Shown: positions 34,220 to 43,182 of the stretch, piece after piece
Numbering within the stretch: position 1 is the first letter of the stretch
Layout: each line of letters begins with the position of its first letter
Assembly: GCF_003387075.1 (NCBI RefSeq)
Contig: NZ_QUMQ01000001.1
Span: 3,286,001-3,350,000, forward strand
Reading direction: 5' to 3'
DNA length: 64,000 nt
Source: Asanoa ferruginea
Lineage (GTDB): Bacteria; Actinomycetota; Actinomycetes; Mycobacteriales; Micromonosporaceae
Notes under the pieces: generated by a model
What the model was told of the DNA's origin: nothing
What the model saw: only the letters and a program-made list of their open reading frames with translations
The model's database searches: none
Translations under genes and position numbers: made by a program

Positions 34220-35377
34220 TCAGGCCGCCGGAATGTGCAGGACCGCGTCGCACTGCGCGATGGTTGGCTCGTCGAGCGGGAAGTAGCCCTGTTCCGGTGT
34301 CGCATCCGTCCGGGTGTGGCCGGCCAGCGCCGCGGTGAGCCGGGCGCGGTCGAACACGGTGGTGCCGGTGGCGGCCTCGGTCAGGGCGGCCTCGAAGGTG
34401 CCGTTGAGTGCCGGCTGGAGGCCGAGCGCCGCGCTGGCGCCCAGGCTGCCGATGATGACCGCGTAGCGGTCGCCGAGCAGGGCCGACGCGATCGAGCCGG
34501 CGCTCGACCATTCCAGGTCCATGCCGGCTAGCTGCCAGGTGCTCGGCTGGCGTTGCAGGTGGCGGTTGTGCGCGAACACCAGTGTCGGACCGCGGCGCTG
34601 CTCCTGGGCGCGGATGTCGAGCAGGTTGTGCGCCATCCAGGCGTCGCGGACGCCGAGCAGCCGTGACGTGCGCACCGCCTGAAGTGCCGGTGCGGCCGCC
34701 TCCGCGTGGTAGCCGAGCAACCGCGCCGCCACGTCGGCGTGCAGGTCGGCCCGGCGCCACTCGGCCAGCGACGACGCGGCCACCAGGCGCGGCGCGTTGG
34801 CGTAGAGCTCGGTGCGCAGGTCGTCGGCGATCGCGCGGAGCCGCAGCGCCTCGGGCGTGCCGCCGACGGAACGCGTGTGGTCCATGATGGCGGCCTGGTC
34901 GCTCCACCGGTCGTCGGCGCCGATCAGGCCATCGAGGTCGGCGGGCTTGTGCAGGTCGAGGTGCGCGCCCAGATAGCCGACCACCTGCGCGAGATAGCGC
35001 CGCGGGCTGGGCGCACCGGTCATCTCCAGCGGCGCGTCGAAGCCGTGGAACGACACCTGCTCGCCCGGCGGCCGCCCGGCGTTGTGTGCCCGCAGCCACT
35101 CGACCAGCTCGCGATTGCCGTGCAGCGCCCCGAAGCCGGGGCTGAACCCGGCGGCCAGCGCGGCGTCGAGCGTCGACCCGCCACCGCGCACGTAGTCGTC
35201 GACCGCGAGGCCGGCGACCCGGTCGGACTCCAGGACGATCGAGCGGAAGCCCGCCGCCACCAGGTCGGGGAAGACCTCGTTGCGGACCGCCGAGAAGGCC
35301 GGCTCGCCGTGTGTCGGCTCGCCCAGCGCCAGCAGCTCCCTGCCGGCGGCCAGCCCAGCCATCACCTGTGCGGTCAT
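34220..35377 (-). CDS. Erythromycin esterase family protein
   Basis: 385 aa; ATG at 35377. Family motifs: LGEPTHGEPAF near residue 17 (catalytic His/Glu region), IVLESDR, and FAHNRHLQR; overall length fits the EreA/EreB-like group. In resistance enzymes these residues open the macrolide lactone ring, but most chromosomal homologues have unknown substrates, and no macrolide genes are near. No signal peptide. The gene converges on the mycosin gene with 7 bp between. Confidence 0.88.
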   Translation of the reverse strand: MTAQVMAGLAAGRELLALGEPTHGEPAFSAVRNEVFPDLVAAGFRSIVLESDRVAGLAVDDYVRGGGSTLDAALAAGFSPGFGALHGNRELVEWLRAHNAGRPPGEQVSFHGFDAPLEMTGAPSPRRYLAQVVGYLGAHLDLHKPADLDGLIGADDRWSDQAAIMDHTRSVGGTPEALRLRAIADDLRTELYANAPRLVAASSLAEWRRADLHADVAARLLGYHAEAAAPALQAVRTSRLLGVRDAWMAHNLLDIRAQEQRRGPTLVFAHNRHLQRQPSTWQLAGMDLEWSSAGSIASALLGDRYAVIIGSLGASAALGLQPALNGTFEAALTEAATGTTVFDRARLTAALAGHTRTDATPEQGYFPLDEPTIAQCDAVLHIPAA

Positions 35378-35436
35378 GGGTCCGCACGTTACCGGTGCCG
35401 GGCCGCCCGCCGGCGCTGTCCTGGGTCACCCGACCC

Positions 35437-35453
35437 GTGAAGTTTTCCTTCAC
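35437..35453. promoter_or_regulatory. Inverted repeat upstream of the fusion phosphoesterase
   Basis: GTGAAG (35437-35442), TTTTC, CTTCAC (35448-35453) is a perfect 6-bp inverted repeat in the 127-bp divergent region. CTTCAC could serve as a -35 with GAGAAT at 35471-35476 as -10 (17-bp spacer), so the repeat may be an operator. Inference. Confidence 0.35.
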
Positions 35454-35504
35454 TTCGACATCCGTCTCTTGAGAATTCCTTCGTGATGCGGTTGGCTCGC
35501 CGGC

Positions 35505-38500
35505 ATGGGTAACCGTCTATCGGCTCGCCGTGCCGGGCTCGTGCTGTTGCCGCTGCTGGCCGCGTTCGCGTTGGCCGCTCCGGCGAGTGCCGACGCGACT
35601 CTCGTCGACAGCGCCGCGGCGTCGTCCTACCCGGCGCCGTCGACGCTGATCGCGCCCGCCGCGGCGGCCGACCAGTCGATCGAGACCGACCGGCGCACCC
35701 GGCCGGTCGCGCCCGGGCTCGAACTGACCTCGTTCGACCGGCTCGACGCCAACGGCTGGACCCGCGCCGACGCGCTGACCGCCGACCTCGGCGGCTCTGG
35801 GCTGTCGGTCGGCTATGTCAACACCGGTGCCGTCGCCCGCACCGCGCCGCTGCGTGGCGTCGCCGACGAGGCCGGCGCGGTCGCGGCCGTCAACGGCGAC
35901 TTCTTCGACATCAACCAGTCGGGTGCCGCGCAAGGCATCGGCGTACGCGACGGCGCGCTCGTCCAGTCGCCGGTCGCCGGGCACCCGGACGGTGTCGCGA
36001 TCGGGCCGGACGGGGTCGGCCGGGTGGTGCAGTTCTACTTCGACGGCAGCGCGGCGCTGCCCGGCGGGCCGGTCACGCTGACCCAGTTCAACAACCTCGT
36101 GCAGGCCGGCGGCGTCGGCGTGTTCACGGCGCTCTGGGGCGACTACGACCGGGCCCGAGCGGTCGCCGGTGCGGCCCGGGTGACCGAGGTGGCGCTGGTC
36201 GACGGGCGGGTCGCGACAGTAGGCGCTGCGGCCGGGCGCGGGCCGGTGCCGGCCGGCACCACGATCCTGCTCGGCCGCGACGCCGGCGCCGACGCGCTGG
36301 CCGGGCTGCGGCCGGGCGACCCGGTCGAGGTGACCTACCGGGCCAAACCCGCCGACGACCGGGCGGTCACGGCGGCGGTCGGTGGCAACCGGGTGCTGGT
36401 GCGCGGCGGGGTGCCGCAGGACATCGGCGACGTGACGCCGGAACCGCGTACCGCGGTCGGCTTCTCCGCCGACGGCAAGAAAATGATCATGTTGACCGTC
36501 GACGGCCGCCAGGCCGACAGCCGGGGCGTGACGCTGACCGAACTCGGCCGGCTGATGGCCTCGCTGGGTGCCCACGAGGCGCTCAACCTCGACGGTGGCG
36601 GCTCGTCGACGCTCCTGGCCCGCAAGCCGGGCGCAGCGGCCGTGCGGGTGGAGAACGCGCCCTCCGACGGCTCCGAGCGGCCGGTGCCCAACGGGCTGGC
36701 GGTCTTCGCGCCCAAGGGCAGCGGGCGGCTCACCGCCTACTGGGTCGAGACCGCCACCGATCCCGCCGCCGCGCCAGGGATCGGGCCGGTCCGTGGTGGC
36801 CGCCCGGATCGGGTGTTCCCCGGGCTGACCCGGCGGCTCATCGCCGCCGGCTACGACGAGACCTACGGACCCGCGGCCGGCGCGCCGACCTGGCGGTCCA
36901 GCAGGGTGCTCAACGGTGTGGTGTCGTCCGGCGGCGTGTTCCGCGGGCTGCTGCCGGGCACGGCGACGGTGACCGCGTCGCGTGGCGCGGCCCGTGGCTC
37001 GATCGACCTGACAGTGCTCGGCCCACTGTCCAGAGTGGATGCGACGGCCGACAAGGTGGCGCTCGACCGCGCCGGCGCGACCGGGCGCTTCGGTGTCGTG
37101 GGCTACGACGCGGAAGGCAACAGCGCGCCGGTCGAGCCGGGTGACGTGCGGCTGTCGTACGACAGGACGCTCTTCGAAGTGGTTCCCGGCGGCGACGGGT
37201 TCTTCACCGTGCGGGCGACCGCAGGCAGCGGCGCGGGGATCGTGACGGCCACCGTGGCCGGGCGGAGCACGGTGGTGCCGGTGACGATCGGGCTGACCGA
37301 CGTGCCGGTCGCGACCTTCGACGACGCCGCGGCCTGGAAATTCAGCGCCGCGCGGGCCACCGGATCGGTCGCGCCGGCGCCGGGACACACCGGGACCGGG
37401 CTGCGGATGGGGTACGACTTCGGCCAGTCGACCGGCACCCGCGCGGCCTATGCCGACCCGCCGGCCTGGATCCCGGTCGACGGGCAGCCGCAGGCGTTCG
37501 GCATGTGGATCTATGGGACGGGCAAGGGTGAGTGGCCGAGCCTGCACCTGCACGACGCGCTCGACCAGCAGCACGTCTTGCGCGGTCCCTACATCACCTG
37601 GACCGGCTGGCGGTATGTCGAAATGGCGGTGCCGCCCGGCGTGCAGTATCCCGTGCGGATCCGGCGGTTCTATGTCGCGGAGACCGATCCCGCCAAGGCC
37701 TATCAGACCGACATCGTCATCGACGACATCGTGGCGCGGGTGGCGCCGCCGGTCGACGTCCCGCCGGAACCGCCCCGCACCGATCGGGTGGTGCTCCGCG
37801 ACGGCACCGTCGACGGCGCGCCCTGGCGGCTGGCGGTCATGTCCGACGCGCAGTTCGTCGCCGCCGACCCGGACAGCGACCAGGTCGAGCGGGCCCGCCG
37901 GACGCTGCGCGAGATCCGCGCCGCCGGGCCGGACTTCCTGATCATCAACGGCGACCTGGTCGACACCGCCTACCCGGCGGACTTCGCGCTCGCCAAGCGG
38001 ATCCTCGACGAGGAGTTGGGCGGCGCCCTGCCCTACTACTACGTGCCCGGCAACCACGAGATCATGGGTGCCCCGATCAGCAACTTCACCTCGGTGTTCG
38101 GGCCGACCTCGCGGGTCTTCGACCACCACGGCACGCGGATCGTCACGCTCGACACGAGCACCGGCACGCTGCCGTTCGACCAGCTTTGTGCTCTCCGTGC
38201 GGCGCTCGACTCGGCGGCTACCGACCCGGCGGTCGGCTCGGTCGCGGTCTTCGAGCACCACCCGCCACGCGATCCCACGCCGGCCAAGGCGAGCCAACTC
38301 GGTGACCGCAAGGTGGCGGCGCTGGTCGAGCAGTGGCTGGCCGACTTCCAGCACCGCACCGGCAAGGGCGCCGCGTTCGTCGGCGGGCACGTCGGCACGT
38401 TCCACGCCGACAGGGTCGACGGCGTGCCGTATCTGATCAACGGCAACAGCGGCAAGGAGCCGTCGACCGCGCCGCACCTGGGTGGGTTCACCGGTTGGAC

Positions 38501-38906
38501 GATGCTCGGCATCGACCCGGTCACGCCGGCGGAGGCCGCGCGGGCCCGGGTCAATCCGCTGGCATCCGGTCCACGTTGGATCTCCGCCGAGGTCAACGCA
38601 CATGTTGACGCGGTGACGCTGGTCGCGCCGGACTCGGTCGCGGTCGGCAGTCCTTCGCCGGTAACGGCGACGTTGACCCAGCCGGGCGGGCGGGTGGTGC
38701 CGGTCGCGCCGCCGGTCACGGCTCAGTGGTCAGGGTCGTCCGTCCACATCGGAGAATCGCTGGTCGGCGTCGGTCCTGGCGACCGGGCTTGGTTCGACCC
38801 GTCGACCGGCCGGCTGACCGCGCTCCGGGCGGGCGGCACGGTGACCCTGACGCTGACCGTCAACGGAGTCAAGGCAACCGCGACCGTGTCACTGCGGGCG
38901 GGCTGA
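35505..38906 (+). CDS. Secreted phosphodiester glycosidase (NAGPA)-metallophosphoesterase fusion
   Basis: 1133 aa; ATG at 35505. Signal peptide RAGLVLLPLLAAFALAAPASA. Residues ~85-405 are a NAGPA domain (VAAVNGDFFDINQSGAAQGIGVRDG, RTAVGFSADGK, ALNLDGGGSSTLLAR), the fold of the enzyme that uncovers N-acetylglucosamine phosphodiesters. Residues ~410-760 contain Ig-like and carbohydrate-binding-like beta domains. Residues ~780-1010 are a calcineurin-type metallophosphoesterase with MSDAQF, NGDLVD, GNHE, FEHHPPR and GGHVGTFH. The C-terminus is a bacterial Ig-like domain (ARVNPL..., LTALRAGGTVTLTLTVNGVKA). The combination suggests removal of a sugar cap and then the phosphate from a glycan or teichoic-acid-like polymer; substrate unknown. 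Confidence 0.9.
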   Translation: MGNRLSARRAGLVLLPLLAAFALAAPASADATLVDSAAASSYPAPSTLIAPAAAADQSIETDRRTRPVAPGLELTSFDRLDANGWTRADALTADLGGSGLSVGYVNTGAVARTAPLRGVADEAGAVAAVNGDFFDINQSGAAQGIGVRDGALVQSPVAGHPDGVAIGPDGVGRVVQFYFDGSAALPGGPVTLTQFNNLVQAGGVGVFTALWGDYDRARAVAGAARVTEVALVDGRVATVGAAAGRGPVPAGTTILLGRDAGADALAGLRPGDPVEVTYRAKPADDRAVTAAVGGNRVLVRGGVPQDIGDVTPEPRTAVGFSADGKKMIMLTVDGRQADSRGVTLTELGRLMASLGAHEALNLDGGGSSTLLARKPGAAAVRVENAPSDGSERPVPNGLAVFAPKGSGRLTAYWVETATDPAAAPGIGPVRGGRPDRVFPGLTRRLIAAGYDETYGPAAGAPTWRSSRVLNGVVSSGGVFRGLLPGTATVTASRGAARGSIDLTVLGPLSRVDATADKVALDRAGATGRFGVVGYDAEGNSAPVEPGDVRLSYDRTLFEVVPGGDGFFTVRATAGSGAGIVTATVAGRSTVVPVTIGLTDVPVATFDDAAAWKFSAARATGSVAPAPGHTGTGLRMGYDFGQSTGTRAAYADPPAWIPVDGQPQAFGMWIYGTGKGEWPSLHLHDALDQQHVLRGPYITWTGWRYVEMAVPPGVQYPVRIRRFYVAETDPAKAYQTDIVIDDIVARVAPPVDVPPEPPRTDRVVLRDGTVDGAPWRLAVMSDAQFVAADPDSDQVERARRTLREIRAAGPDFLIINGDLVDTAYPADFALAKRILDEELGGALPYYYVPGNHEIMGAPISNFTSVFGPTSRVFDHHGTRIVTLDTSTGTLPFDQLCALRAALDSAATDPAVGSVAVFEHHPPRDPTPAKASQLGDRKVAALVEQWLADFQHRTGKGAAFVGGHVGTFHADRVDGVPYLINGNSGKEPSTAPHLGGFTGWTMLGIDPVTPAEAARARVNPLASGPRWISAEVNAHVDAVTLVAPDSVAVGSPSPVTATLTQPGGRVVPVAPPVTAQWSGSSVHIGESLVGVGPGDRAWFDPSTGRLTALRAGGTVTLTLTVNGVKATATVSLRAG

Positions 38907-38920
38907 CCCCAGGCTGTCGC

Positions 38921-39844
38921 TCAGGGGACGACGACCAGGCGATCGCGGGTCTTGCGGGCCTCGGCCCAGGCCTGTTCGACGTCGGCCAGGGCGACCGCGC
39001 GGGCGCGTACGTCGAAATCGCCCTTGGCAACCGCCGCGGCGAGCTTGGGTAGTTCGGCGACGAAGTCCCGGCCGGGCACCGACCCGATGCCGCTGCCGAC
39101 GATGCTCAGGCGGGCCGAGCGCAGGGCGGCGGACGGGATCGGGGCGGTCGGGCCGGCGACCGAACCGATCTGGATCCAGGTCAGCGGTGCGCCGCGGTCT
39201 TTCCGGGCGGTGAGCAGGTCGACCATCGCCCGGGCGGCCGGCTCGCCCCAGACGTAGTCGACGACCACGTCGACGTCGGCGGCTCCGGCCAACTCGTCGA
39301 AGGTAACGGCCCGGTCCACGTCGAGTTCGGCGAGCAGGGCGCGGTCGCGGCCCGCGGCGATCACCTGCTTGGCGCCGAACCGCTTGGCGACCTGGATCGC
39401 CATCCGGCCGGCGCTGCCGGTCGCGCCGAGGACGAGCACCCGCTGCCGGCGCGGGAAGTCGACCCGCCGGCGCAGCGCGACCCACGACGACATCGCGGGG
39501 TTCATCGCCGCGGCGATCCGCACCGGGTCGATGCCGCTCGGCAGCACGACGCTCCGGCGGAGGTCGATGACCGTGCGCTCGGCCATCGTGCCGAGCGTGG
39601 TGTCGTCGAGGACGGCGTAGCGGATGCGGCCGCGCGGGTCGCGCACGACGGCGTCGATGCCGGGCACCAGCGGAAGCTCGTCGGTGCTGGTGTAGTGCGA
39701 CCCGTCGGCCTGCGAGCGCACCCGCGGGTGCAGCCCGGCGGCGAGCACCTCGACCACGGTCTCGTCCGCACCGTGGGCGACGGGGTCGGGGAACTCGCTG
39801 AATCGCGGTGGGGCGTCGAACGCGGTGACGACGGCTGCTCGCAT
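38921..39844 (-). CDS. Quinone-oxidoreductase-like MDR-family dehydrogenase
   Basis: 307 aa; ATG at 39844 with GGAGA upstream. The N-terminal GroES-like part is RAAVVTAFDAPPRFSEFPDP...LAAGLHPRVRSQADG; the Rossmann core has VLVLGATGSAGRMAIQVAKRFGAKQVIAAGRD. No zinc-ligand cysteines are present, which places it with zinc-independent NADPH:quinone/enone reductases. It is divergent from a MarR regulator, with two near-identical palindromes between, so it is very likely repressed by that protein and induced by a small electrophile or phenolic. Confidence 0.9.
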   Translation of the reverse strand: MRAAVVTAFDAPPRFSEFPDPVAHGADETVVEVLAAGLHPRVRSQADGSHYTSTDELPLVPGIDAVVRDPRGRIRYAVLDDTTLGTMAERTVIDLRRSVVLPSGIDPVRIAAAMNPAMSSWVALRRRVDFPRRQRVLVLGATGSAGRMAIQVAKRFGAKQVIAAGRDRALLAELDVDRAVTFDELAGAADVDVVVDYVWGEPAARAMVDLLTARKDRGAPLTWIQIGSVAGPTAPIPSAALRSARLSIVGSGIGSVPGRDFVAELPKLAAAVAKGDFDVRARAVALADVEQAWAEARKTRDRLVVVP

Positions 39845-39861
39845 GACAGTTCTCCTGCCTG

Positions 39862-39882
39862 ATAGTTGGCAACACGAACTAT
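39862..39882. promoter_or_regulatory. MarR-type operator 1
   Basis: ATAGTT-N9-AACTAT, a 21-bp inverted repeat with the inner sequence GGCAACACG. Nearly identical to the site at 39890-39910 (shared pattern AT[A/G]GTTGG....ACGAAC[T/C]AT). It lies 18 bp from the oxidoreductase start. Confidence 0.75.
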
Positions 39883-39889
39883 CTACAGG

Positions 39890-39910
39890 ATGGTTGGTAT
39901 TACGAACCAT
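39890..39910. promoter_or_regulatory. MarR-type operator 2
   Basis: ATGGTT-N9-AACCAT, inner sequence GGTATTACG. Its centre is 28 bp from that of operator 1 and it ends 16 bp from the MarR start, so both genes can be covered. Confidence 0.75.
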
Positions 39911-39925
39911 GTCAAGTAGGCTTGG

Positions 39926-40333
39926 GTGGTGCCTACCGAGCCGCTTGTCGATGCCCTGGCCCAGTCGGCGTTCGTGGTGATGGGCGCGCTCACGCGGATC
40001 GCGGCCGAGAACGACCTGTCGCTGACCCAGCTGCGGGTGCTGGGCATCCTGCGCGACCGCACGCTGCGGATGTCGGAGCTGGCCGACTTCCTCGGCCTGG
40101 AGAAGTCGACCCTGTCCGGCCTGGTCGACCGGGCCGTCCGGCGCGGCCTCCTGGAGCGCCGCAAGAGCCCGGTCGACAGCCGGGCCGTCGACGTCTCCAT
40201 GACGGCCGCCGGGCTGCAACTGGCGGAGGTGCTTCAGGCCGACCTTCAGCGGGCGTTGGCGCCGCTCACCGACCAACTCGGCGCCGACGAACGCCGATCG
40301 CTGGCCGGGTTGCTGGGCCGCATCCTGCGCTGA
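39926..40333 (+). CDS. MarR-family transcriptional regulator
   Basis: 135 aa; GTG at 39926 (a second GTG at 39929 is possible). Winged helix: LSLTQLRVLGILRDRTLRMSELADFLGLEKSTLSGLVDRAVRRGLLERRKSPVDSRAVDVSMTAAG, with the recognition helix KSTLSGLVDRA and the DSRAV wing typical of MarR. Flanking helices dimerise. It presumably binds the twin palindromes in its own promoter and represses itself and the divergent oxidoreductase. The stop TGA abuts the convergent gene's stop without any gap. Confidence 0.92.
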   Translation: MVPTEPLVDALAQSAFVVMGALTRIAAENDLSLTQLRVLGILRDRTLRMSELADFLGLEKSTLSGLVDRAVRRGLLERRKSPVDSRAVDVSMTAAGLQLAEVLQADLQRALAPLTDQLGADERRSLAGLLGRILR

Positions 40334-42550
40334 CTATTTCTCCGGGCGGTCCGGCTCGGTGCGGCTGCCGCGCAGGAAGTTGGCGGTGCTCTGAGCCACC
40401 TCGATCTTGTCCTTGAGATTGGGGTCGGCGGCGATCAACAGGTAGATGACCGCCCAGCCGAGCGTCGCCAGCCGGGCCCAGCGCAGCGTCTCGCTGTCGA
40501 AGTCGACGAGCGGCGTGACCGCGAGCACGACGGCGAACGGGATCGCGGCGACGGCGACCGTGCGGGCGATCCCCAGGGCGAGCTTGAGCCGCCGGCGCGG
40601 GTCGACCGACACCGGGCTGGCCCACCGCAGATCCCCGAGTTGGCCGGAGGCGACCGCGATGGTGGCCGCCCGCAACCCGGCGACGAGCCGGTCCCAACTG
40701 TCGGCCCGGGGTGCGATCAGATGTCGCTTGAGCTGGCGGACGGCGGTCGCCGCCCCGGCCGCACGGTCGGCCCGCCAGACGACCGTCGCGGCGTCGGCCG
40801 GACCGAACGCGCGCGGTAGCTGATGCTCGATGAAGCGGGCCGCGCGCTCGATCTTGGCGACCCAGCGGGCCCGTTCGGTGAGGTCGTTGCGCTTGTGCTC
40901 GTCGTCGACCTCGTAGAGCACGCACAGGAAGTCGTCGAGGATCTCCTCGCGGGGGTTGCGCCGCCACAACCTGCGCTCGGCGACGATCGACGACCAGGTC
41001 GGCACCGCGGCGCTGACGAAGAAGAGCGTTGCCATCCCGGTCGCCGCGATCAGGCTGCCGCCCAGCAGCACGGCCCAGTGCTGCTGATCCAGGAAGCTGA
41101 CCAGCGCGTACCCGAGAGCGACCGCGACCATTCCGATGGGTGCGCCGCGGATCAGGACGCCGTCCCAGGTCGGTGCCGATGCGAACCGGAAGAACACCAG
41201 CAGCACGCCCACGGTCAGGAGGAGGCCGACCGAGGCGAATCCCGGCCCGTCCAGGGCCGTTCGGGACTCGACCAGCCAGCGGAGGCCGAACCAGGCGAGC
41301 ACCGCGCCGGCGAGCAACGACAGTCGCCGGGTGAACCAGCCGATGCTCCACCAGCGCTGCTGGATGACCACGGCGTGCTGGAGGAAGCGGTCGACCCGGG
41401 CGACCACCGCCGCCGGGTCGGGCGTCGATCGGGCGAGCGGCTCCAGCAGCGGCAGGTGCCGGCTCGAGTAGCGCCAGTCGCGCAACGTGCGCTCCTCGAA
41501 CCGCCGCGGCCGCCAGAGCAGCGCCCGCAGCGGACCACCGGCGCGCAACCAGATCGCGAGCCGCCGGCGGCGCTGCGCTCCCGAGAGGGTCAACGGGTCG
41601 CCGAACGCCCGGCGGGCCAGCGTGGGCAGGCCCATCGACCAGTAGATCTCCGCCCGCGTCTCGCGGATCTCCGGGTGTTGACCGGGTACCGCCGGAAGCC
41701 CGTCGAGCAGCGCGAGGGCCTCGCGGAGACGCCCGTTCTCCAGCAGCGTCCAGGCGTTGACGTCGGCGAGATGGATGTCGGTCGGGTCGATCCCGCGCGC
41801 CGCCGCGAGGAGTTCCAGCGCCTGCCCGTCCATCCGCAGATAGCGGCAGATCGTGGCCAGCCGGGCGAGCAGGTCGGTGCTGTCACCGTCGACGGCGACC
41901 GCTGCGGTGAGCGTGTCGAACGCGCCGACCAGGTCGTCGGCGTCGAACATCGCCTCGGCAGCGGCGAGCGCCGCCCGCACCCGGCCGTCCCGTCCCCGCC
42001 GGCGTTCGGCCTGGCCGACGAGGTCGGCCGCGGGCAGGTCGGCCTCCGTGATGTCGGGTTCGTCGGCCGGCCAGAACTCCTCGGCCGCCTGATCCCGCGA
42101 TCGGCGCCGCCGCCGGAGCCACCCGACCGGCCCGCCGGTGCGCCACCAACTTCGCCGCCGCACCCGCTGGAGCGGACCGACCGTGTGGCGGTAGGCGTCG
42201 ACCTCGAGGGCGAACAGTTCCATCGCGCGGTAGGTCTCCGCGAGCGCCTCCCGCATGGGCGTCGCGTCGCGCACCTCCTCGGGCAGCTTGGCGGTGAAGG
42301 CCAGCGCGCGGCGGAAGGCGCGGAAGCCGACCAGCAGGGCGACGAACTCCGCGGCGTCGGTGGGAGTTGGCGGGCCCACGCGGTCGGCGGCCGCGAAGAG
42401 ACCGGCGGCCAGCCGCAGGTGACCGAGTTCGCGTTCGGCCCGTGCCAAGCTGCGCAGCCCGTCCGCTGTCGTAGCGCCGTCCCGGAGCAGCAGGTCGACG
42501 GCCTCCAGCGGTTGACCGGCGGAGATCAGGTCAGCGGGGTCGTCGTCCAT
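40334..42550 (-). CDS. Large TPR-like and membrane protein of unknown function
   Basis: 738 aa from the ATG at 42550; a TTG at 42586 would add 12 residues. I do not recognise the family. Residues ~1-340 are Ala/Leu-rich helical repeats resembling TPRs (RSLARAERELGHLRLAAGLFAAADRVG; LLARLATICRYLRMDGQALELLAAARGIDPTDIHLADVNAWTLLENG), interrupted by an Arg-rich stretch. Residues ~425-540 hold about four transmembrane helices, and two more lie near 675-715 (TVAVAAIPFAVVLAVTPLV, LATLGWAVIYLLIAAD). The region between is helical and probably cytosolic. Convergent with marR at zero distance. Confidence 0.75.
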   Translation of the reverse strand: MDDDPADLISAGQPLEAVDLLLRDGATTADGLRSLARAERELGHLRLAAGLFAAADRVGPPTPTDAAEFVALLVGFRAFRRALAFTAKLPEEVRDATPMREALAETYRAMELFALEVDAYRHTVGPLQRVRRRSWWRTGGPVGWLRRRRRSRDQAAEEFWPADEPDITEADLPAADLVGQAERRRGRDGRVRAALAAAEAMFDADDLVGAFDTLTAAVAVDGDSTDLLARLATICRYLRMDGQALELLAAARGIDPTDIHLADVNAWTLLENGRLREALALLDGLPAVPGQHPEIRETRAEIYWSMGLPTLARRAFGDPLTLSGAQRRRRLAIWLRAGGPLRALLWRPRRFEERTLRDWRYSSRHLPLLEPLARSTPDPAAVVARVDRFLQHAVVIQQRWWSIGWFTRRLSLLAGAVLAWFGLRWLVESRTALDGPGFASVGLLLTVGVLLVFFRFASAPTWDGVLIRGAPIGMVAVALGYALVSFLDQQHWAVLLGGSLIAATGMATLFFVSAAVPTWSSIVAERRLWRRNPREEILDDFLCVLYEVDDEHKRNDLTERARWVAKIERAARFIEHQLPRAFGPADAATVVWRADRAAGAATAVRQLKRHLIAPRADSWDRLVAGLRAATIAVASGQLGDLRWASPVSVDPRRRLKLALGIARTVAVAAIPFAVVLAVTPLVDFDSETLRWARLATLGWAVIYLLIAADPNLKDKIEVAQSTANFLRGSRTEPDRPEK

Positions 42551-42596
42551 CGCACCAGAATGGACATACCGCGAGCGGCTGTCCAACGAGTCATCG

Positions 42597-43070
42597 TCAG
42601 GGAAGCTGCGACACCGGCAGGGGACCGCGGGTCTTGACGGTTCTGATCGCGAACGTGCTGTGCGCGTCGACGATCGAGGGAATGGTCAAGATCTGATCGA
42701 TGAGCAGCCGTTCGTACGCCGCCAGGTTGGCGACCGCCGCCTCGACCATGAAGTCGGCGCGGCCGGCGACGACGTGGCAGGCGACGACCTCGGGGATGGC
42801 GGTCAGGGCCGCCTCGATCCGGGCCGCCGTCTCGCGGGAGTGCCGCTCGACCCGCAGCTCGACGAAGACGGTCAGGTCGAGGCCGAGCCGGGCCCGGTCG
42901 AGCTCGGCCCGATAACCGGCGATCAACCCGTCCTGCTCGAGCGCACGCACCCGGCGCAGGCAGGCCGACGGCGAGAGGGCGACGGCGTCGGCCAGATCGA
43001 CGTTGGCGATCCGGCCGTCATGCTGGAGCCGGGTCAGGATGGCCCGGTCGGTGGCATCATACGAGGGCAT
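42597..43070 (-). CDS. Lrp/AsnC-family transcriptional regulator
   Basis: 157 aa from the ATG at 43070, giving the normal family start (PSYDATDRAILTRLQHDGR). HTH: IANVDLADAVALSPSACLRRVRALEQDGLI. The C-terminal AsnC/RAM domain (~70-145, LTVFVELRVERHSRETAARIEAALTAIPEVVACHVVAGRADFMV) binds amino acids and drives octamer formation. It is divergent from an amino-acid permease and probably controls it according to an amino acid. Confidence 0.92.
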   Translation of the reverse strand: MPSYDATDRAILTRLQHDGRIANVDLADAVALSPSACLRRVRALEQDGLIAGYRAELDRARLGLDLTVFVELRVERHSRETAARIEAALTAIPEVVACHVVAGRADFMVEAAVANLAAYERLLIDQILTIPSIVDAHSTFAIRTVKTRGPLPVSQLP

Positions 43071-43101
43071 CGGCACATGATTGCGTGCTGGTCGCATTCT
43101 G

Positions 43102-43116
43102 CGCAACGCTGTTGCG
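43102..43116. promoter_or_regulatory. Candidate Lrp-type operator
   Basis: CGCAAC-GCT-GTTGCG is a perfect 15-bp inverted repeat in the 112-bp region between the Lrp-like regulator and the permease. A partial second copy (TTGCGT at 43081-43086) lies upstream. Confidence 0.5.
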
Positions 43117-43182
43117 TCATGGCGCCTCTGGGCGACCATATTTGCCATCGCGTGCGGCGGTGGCGCTGTCAGACTTCGATGC

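Noticed and set aside
34220..35377. Erythromycin esterase as a resistance gene of a macrolide cluster
   Set aside because: No polyketide or other resistance genes nearby; family members with unknown substrates are common.
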